The position numbers and the translations under genes are program-made. The notes beneath the pieces were generated by a model. It saw nothing but the letters and a program-made list of their open reading frames with translations. It had not been told where the DNA came from and did no database searches. DNA of 64,000 nucleotides from Diorhabda sublineata (Eukaryota; Arthropoda; Insecta; Coleoptera; Chrysomelidae): the NCBI RefSeq assembly GCF_026230105.1, contig NC_079485.1, positions 13,524,872 through 13,588,871 of the forward strand, given 5' to 3'. Shown here piece after piece: positions 60,541 through 64,000 of this stretch. Numbering within the stretch: position 1 is the stretch's first letter; each line of letters begins with the position of its first letter.

Positions 60541-61985
60541 TCAAAAGTAGAGATTAAGACTTGGAATTATTTAGGAGATCTTTAACCTTTAAAACACATG
60601 AAAATTTGCAAAAAGTAGACAAATTTGTCCGCTCAAATAGATGATTGACTATTTGAGATATCAGCAAAGAAAGAGTATTAAAAAATGAGCTAACGCGTCG
60701 AGTTTTGGTCATTAAATGTTTTTCTGATTGACCAAAATTGCGTTATCCACTAAATTTGCCACTATGCTACATTTAATTCTCGTAATAAAAAAATTGCGAA
60801 TATTTTAACATAATTTCTCATATTCTTTATTTTGATTGTTTATATTTTATCATCGAAAGTTTAGCTTTTCAGCTCCAGAAACCTGTGGAAACATATTAAA
60901 TACTATATCAATTATTATTTTTTGAAAAATCATTAGATCAAGTCAGGTCTCTGTAGAACGATATCCTGACTATGAAAACAATTTCAATCTTTTTCAAGGT
61001 TTAAAATTGCAATAGTGAGTCAGTAGAACGTGGACTCAAAATAAAATTCGATCAAAATGAATAACGTGCTAACAGCAAAGATAATCTACAGTTAGTGTAG
61101 AACGCAGATATCCCAACATCAAATCGACTGCATTTGTAAAGAAAAAAATCTATTAGAATGACTAGAAACGTATAGAAAATCCCCATAAGTATAGTATGAA
61201 AAGATTAATGGGGACGTACTCAACAGCTCTATATTCTACGACATATCCAGTGATTTGCAAAATTTGGGGATACTACAAATATAGCGAGTTTTTTTTTGTT
61301 TCATAATTTCTAGCTATGACACTTCAATTTATGTTTCATCATAAAATAATTTGTGAGAGCTCCATGAGCTAAGCTGTTACACCCCTCATAAATAACATGA
61401 ATCGCCTAACTTATTTGAAAAGGATTTAAACATTGTAATATTCTATTTTTTCACAAAATATCGTTACTCAATGGATTGGGGTTGGTGTAGATAATCCATA
61501 CCGATTGTAATTTTGAATAATGCCTTAAGTTCTAGTTTGAAATCCCATCTGTATGTTCCTGACAAAACAGAGAACGACTCCTCACACTTTTTCCTTCAGA
61601 TTTATATTCTATCGAATGACGTTTAGGAAAAGGTTTGTCGCTCTTTGTGAGGCAGTCGGCGAAAGCCTGATTCCTGAAGAAAAAAAGATAATTTTCCTAA
61701 CCCTATACAATGACAAATATTCAATTACATTTCCCTAGAAAAACGTGACATTCATTTATTTCATCAAGCCCTTCAATTTGGAGCATTTTATTTTAAAATT
61801 CAAAGTGCGTTTTTCAAAATAGAGACTAACGAATGGCCAACAAATGAAACGTTAAACTGCACGAAACATGATCTAAATACTTAGAACTTGGGGGTATTAT
61901 ATTGTGGAAATGTCGAAGCTGAACATAATATGGTGGAAATCGCATGAAAATACTGTGAAAAAGCAAAAGAAAATCATTATTAGAG
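60541..61985. other. No gene recognised
   Basis: AT-rich sequence with no supported feature. The 61-codon ORF at 61553 lacks homology cues. Confidence 0.45.
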
Positions 61986-61989
61986 TGAA

Positions 61990-63540
61990 TACAAAATGTT
62001 GTATTTTCAATGGTTGCTTTATTCTAATTGTCAATTTTCACTATATTTCAAGTATTTTCTGAACATTTTGAGAAATTTTACTGTGGTTTCAAAATCTCAA
62101 CTCAATTTTTTCGAAACTTGGTTTATTTCCTCAATTTTTCTATGAGTTTTCACTGTTATTGAAAATTTTAACGGCATACTGCAAGTTTCAAGAATATTTT
62201 ATATTCTTACCATTTTATGATCATTTTCACTATATTTTAGTTTTATTCTTTTAAAAATTGTCATTATTTTCCCAATATTTTCTCGGTATTTGGAAATTTT
62301 CACAAGATTTTTGTATTCTTCACTATATACTGGATGTTTTTTATAATTTTCATTATTTCGTTGTCAGTTTTCACTCTATTTCAAGTATATATTAATATAG
62401 TATTCTTATTCTAACCATTTTTTGATCATTTTCACTATATTTTAGATATGTTTCTCAACGATGTCACTGTTTCTTTTGAAAATGCCCATGAATTTCCAAA
62501 TATATTCTCAGTATTCGAAAATGTTCACTAGGTTTTGGAAATCTTCATTAAAAGTTTCATGGATTTCCTCCATTTTACACTATTTTACTATCAGTTTTCA
62601 CTATGTTTCGAGTATTTTCGCAATTTGAGAAATTTCACTATAGTTTGAAAATATCTCAGTTGTTTAGAACTTGGTTTATATTTACTCAATTTTTCTATGA
62701 GTTTTCACTGTATGCTGCAAGTTTTCACTATATCTTAGATGTATTACTTATAATAATTACTGTTCTTTTGTAAATTTGCATGAATTTCCAAATATTCTCT
62801 CAGTATTTCAAATTTTCCACTATGTTTTTGAAAATCTTCAAAAGTTTACTGAAAGTTTTATGAATATTAAATATTTTCATCTTTTCTTGGCCATTTCCAC
62901 TATATTTAATATGTGTTTCTCAACGTTGTCACTGTTTTAAAAATTGGCATGATTTTCTAAATATTCGAAAATTTCCACTAGATTTTGGAAATTTTTCTAT
63001 ATGCTGGAGGTTTTATGACGTTTCTTCTAGTTTCCACTATTTTTCTGTCAATTTCCATTATATTTCAAATATTTTCTCAATATTCTAAGATATTTCACTG
63101 TATTTTGTAAATTTCTACTATGTTGTGGGAATTTCAATAGTATACTAGATTTTCCATGGATGTGTTTGATTTCACAATTTTTATCAAAAATTGTCATTAA
63201 AAATTTCTAGTAAATTCCAAAAATGTCTACTAGAAATTGGTTGCTCTAAATTCTAGTATTTTCTGAAAATTTTTACTATATTTCAAGTCTCTTGTCAGCA
63301 TTTTGAGGATTTTCTTCTTATTTGGTTTCCCCAATTGAATTTACGAATTTGGTTTTGTTTTCTCTATTTTCTGTCCATCACGTTATGGAAAGTTTCACTA
63401 TTAGTGGATAATTTTGAAATTCTCACTTTTTTTTGTTCATTTTCATTATATTTCGGAAATTTCCGTCTATATTCTCGAAATTTCTAATACAAATTGGATT
63501 TTCTGAGAATATTCCACTATTTTCACAATTTAATGTAAAT
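61990..63540. repeat. AT-rich interspersed-motif array (satellite-like)
   Basis: About 1.55 kb is built from variants of TTTTCACTATATTT, alternating with ATTTCTCAATATTT/GAAATTT-like blocks. A longer pattern is visible. Type A blocks (cactatatttcaagtatttt, then tgagaaatttcact) lie near 62030, 62363, 62595, 63050 and 63275. Type B blocks (ttttcactatattttagata, then tttctcaacgatgtcact) lie near 62217, 62425, 62722 and 62895. The ordered pair ggtttatatttactcaattt and ttctatgagttttcactg occurs twice, at about 62118 and 62665. This suggests a decayed higher-order repeat. Confidence 0.8.
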
Positions 63541-64000
63541 TTCGCGCATCAAAATTCAAATTAGCAAAATTCTCTACGAGATTTCCCATAGAAGCGTCAT
63601 TTTTTCTTCTAAAAATCACACGTTTTTTATAGATTTTGAATATATGTACATTTCAATGTCAAAATTGTATTTGGAAAGTTCTGAAATGCATGCAGAATAT
63701 GCTTGGACCCATGTAGTGCAATTCCAACGATAAATATTAAGTAAAAAACCCAATAAATATGAAAGGAATGGAAATTTTCACGGTATTTGGGAAATCAAAA
63801 TAGTTGAATGTACAAAAAGTATAAATAAATAGGACAAAATGAGATCTAAACTAGCTGTAAAAGTTTTCCTAAAAGGTTTAAAAAAATTATCTTTAGATAA
63901 CCTATGACGTATGGGTGTGGAAATTTGGGGTTCAAACATAAAAAAACTAGCAAGAATATGGTTGATTGCGTATCATGAAGTGAACTAAAATGTTTAACTA
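63541..64000. other. No gene recognised
   Basis: AT-rich sequence after the array, without a supported feature. Confidence 0.5.

Overview
The window is AT-rich, intron-bearing animal DNA packed with decayed transposons. It looks like an insect nuclear genome, because it carries exons of a Dpr-type immunoglobulin gene, many insect-style mariner/Tc1 families and RTE/Jockey-like retrotransposon tails. I cannot fix the order from sequence alone; a beetle or a relative is plausible. There are no operons, ribosome binding sites, CRISPR arrays or bacterial genes, and I recognised no tRNA or rRNA genes.

Two host genes can be supported. The first is a minus-strand gene of the Dpr (defective proboscis extension response) family. 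Its signal-peptide exon lies at 38779-38860, an exon with the first half of Ig domain 1 at 9306-9517, and an exon with the second half at 5730-5894. Splice sites and codon phases fit exactly. The reading runs 150 codons to the second Ig cysteine, and the rest of the gene must lie beyond base 1. The second is a small two-exon plus-strand gene at 25781-26536 (229 residues, 66-bp intron, polyadenylation signal at 26658). It sits inside the 29.3-kb first intron of the Dpr gene on the opposite strand. I do not recognise its family.

Most of the remaining recognisable sequence is mobile-element debris. 0.3-6.6 kb: nested mariner copies, retrotransposon ends and a roughly 430-bp tandem repeat. 8-15 kb: two deletion derivatives of mariner/Tc1 elements with terminal inverted repeats, an intron duplication and a reverse transcriptase fragment. 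16-23.4 kb: three retrotransposon relics, a mariner relic, and a Tc1/mariner-type element carrying a clean 186-bp hAT-type MITE. 26.7-30.8 kb: foldbacks, a long-TIR element and mariner relics. 30.8-38.4 kb: one retrotransposon relic, several mariner relics and two minisatellites. 39-46.6 kb: a 70-bp tandem repeat, the most complete mariner (42978-44018) and an unclassified TIR element. 47-61 kb: decayed tandem arrays and scattered mariner and non-LTR pieces. 62-63.5 kb: a striking AT-rich array built on a TTTTCACTATATTT-like motif.

Five long (TA)n tracts all fall between 28.2 and 39.9 kb. Every transposase or reverse transcriptase seen carries stops, frameshifts or deletions, so nothing mobile here looks self-sufficient. 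The most unusual items are the unrecognised gene nested in the Dpr intron, the 62-kb array, the unclassified TIR element at 45.7-46.2 kb, and the (TA)n tracts tied to foldback or TIR elements.
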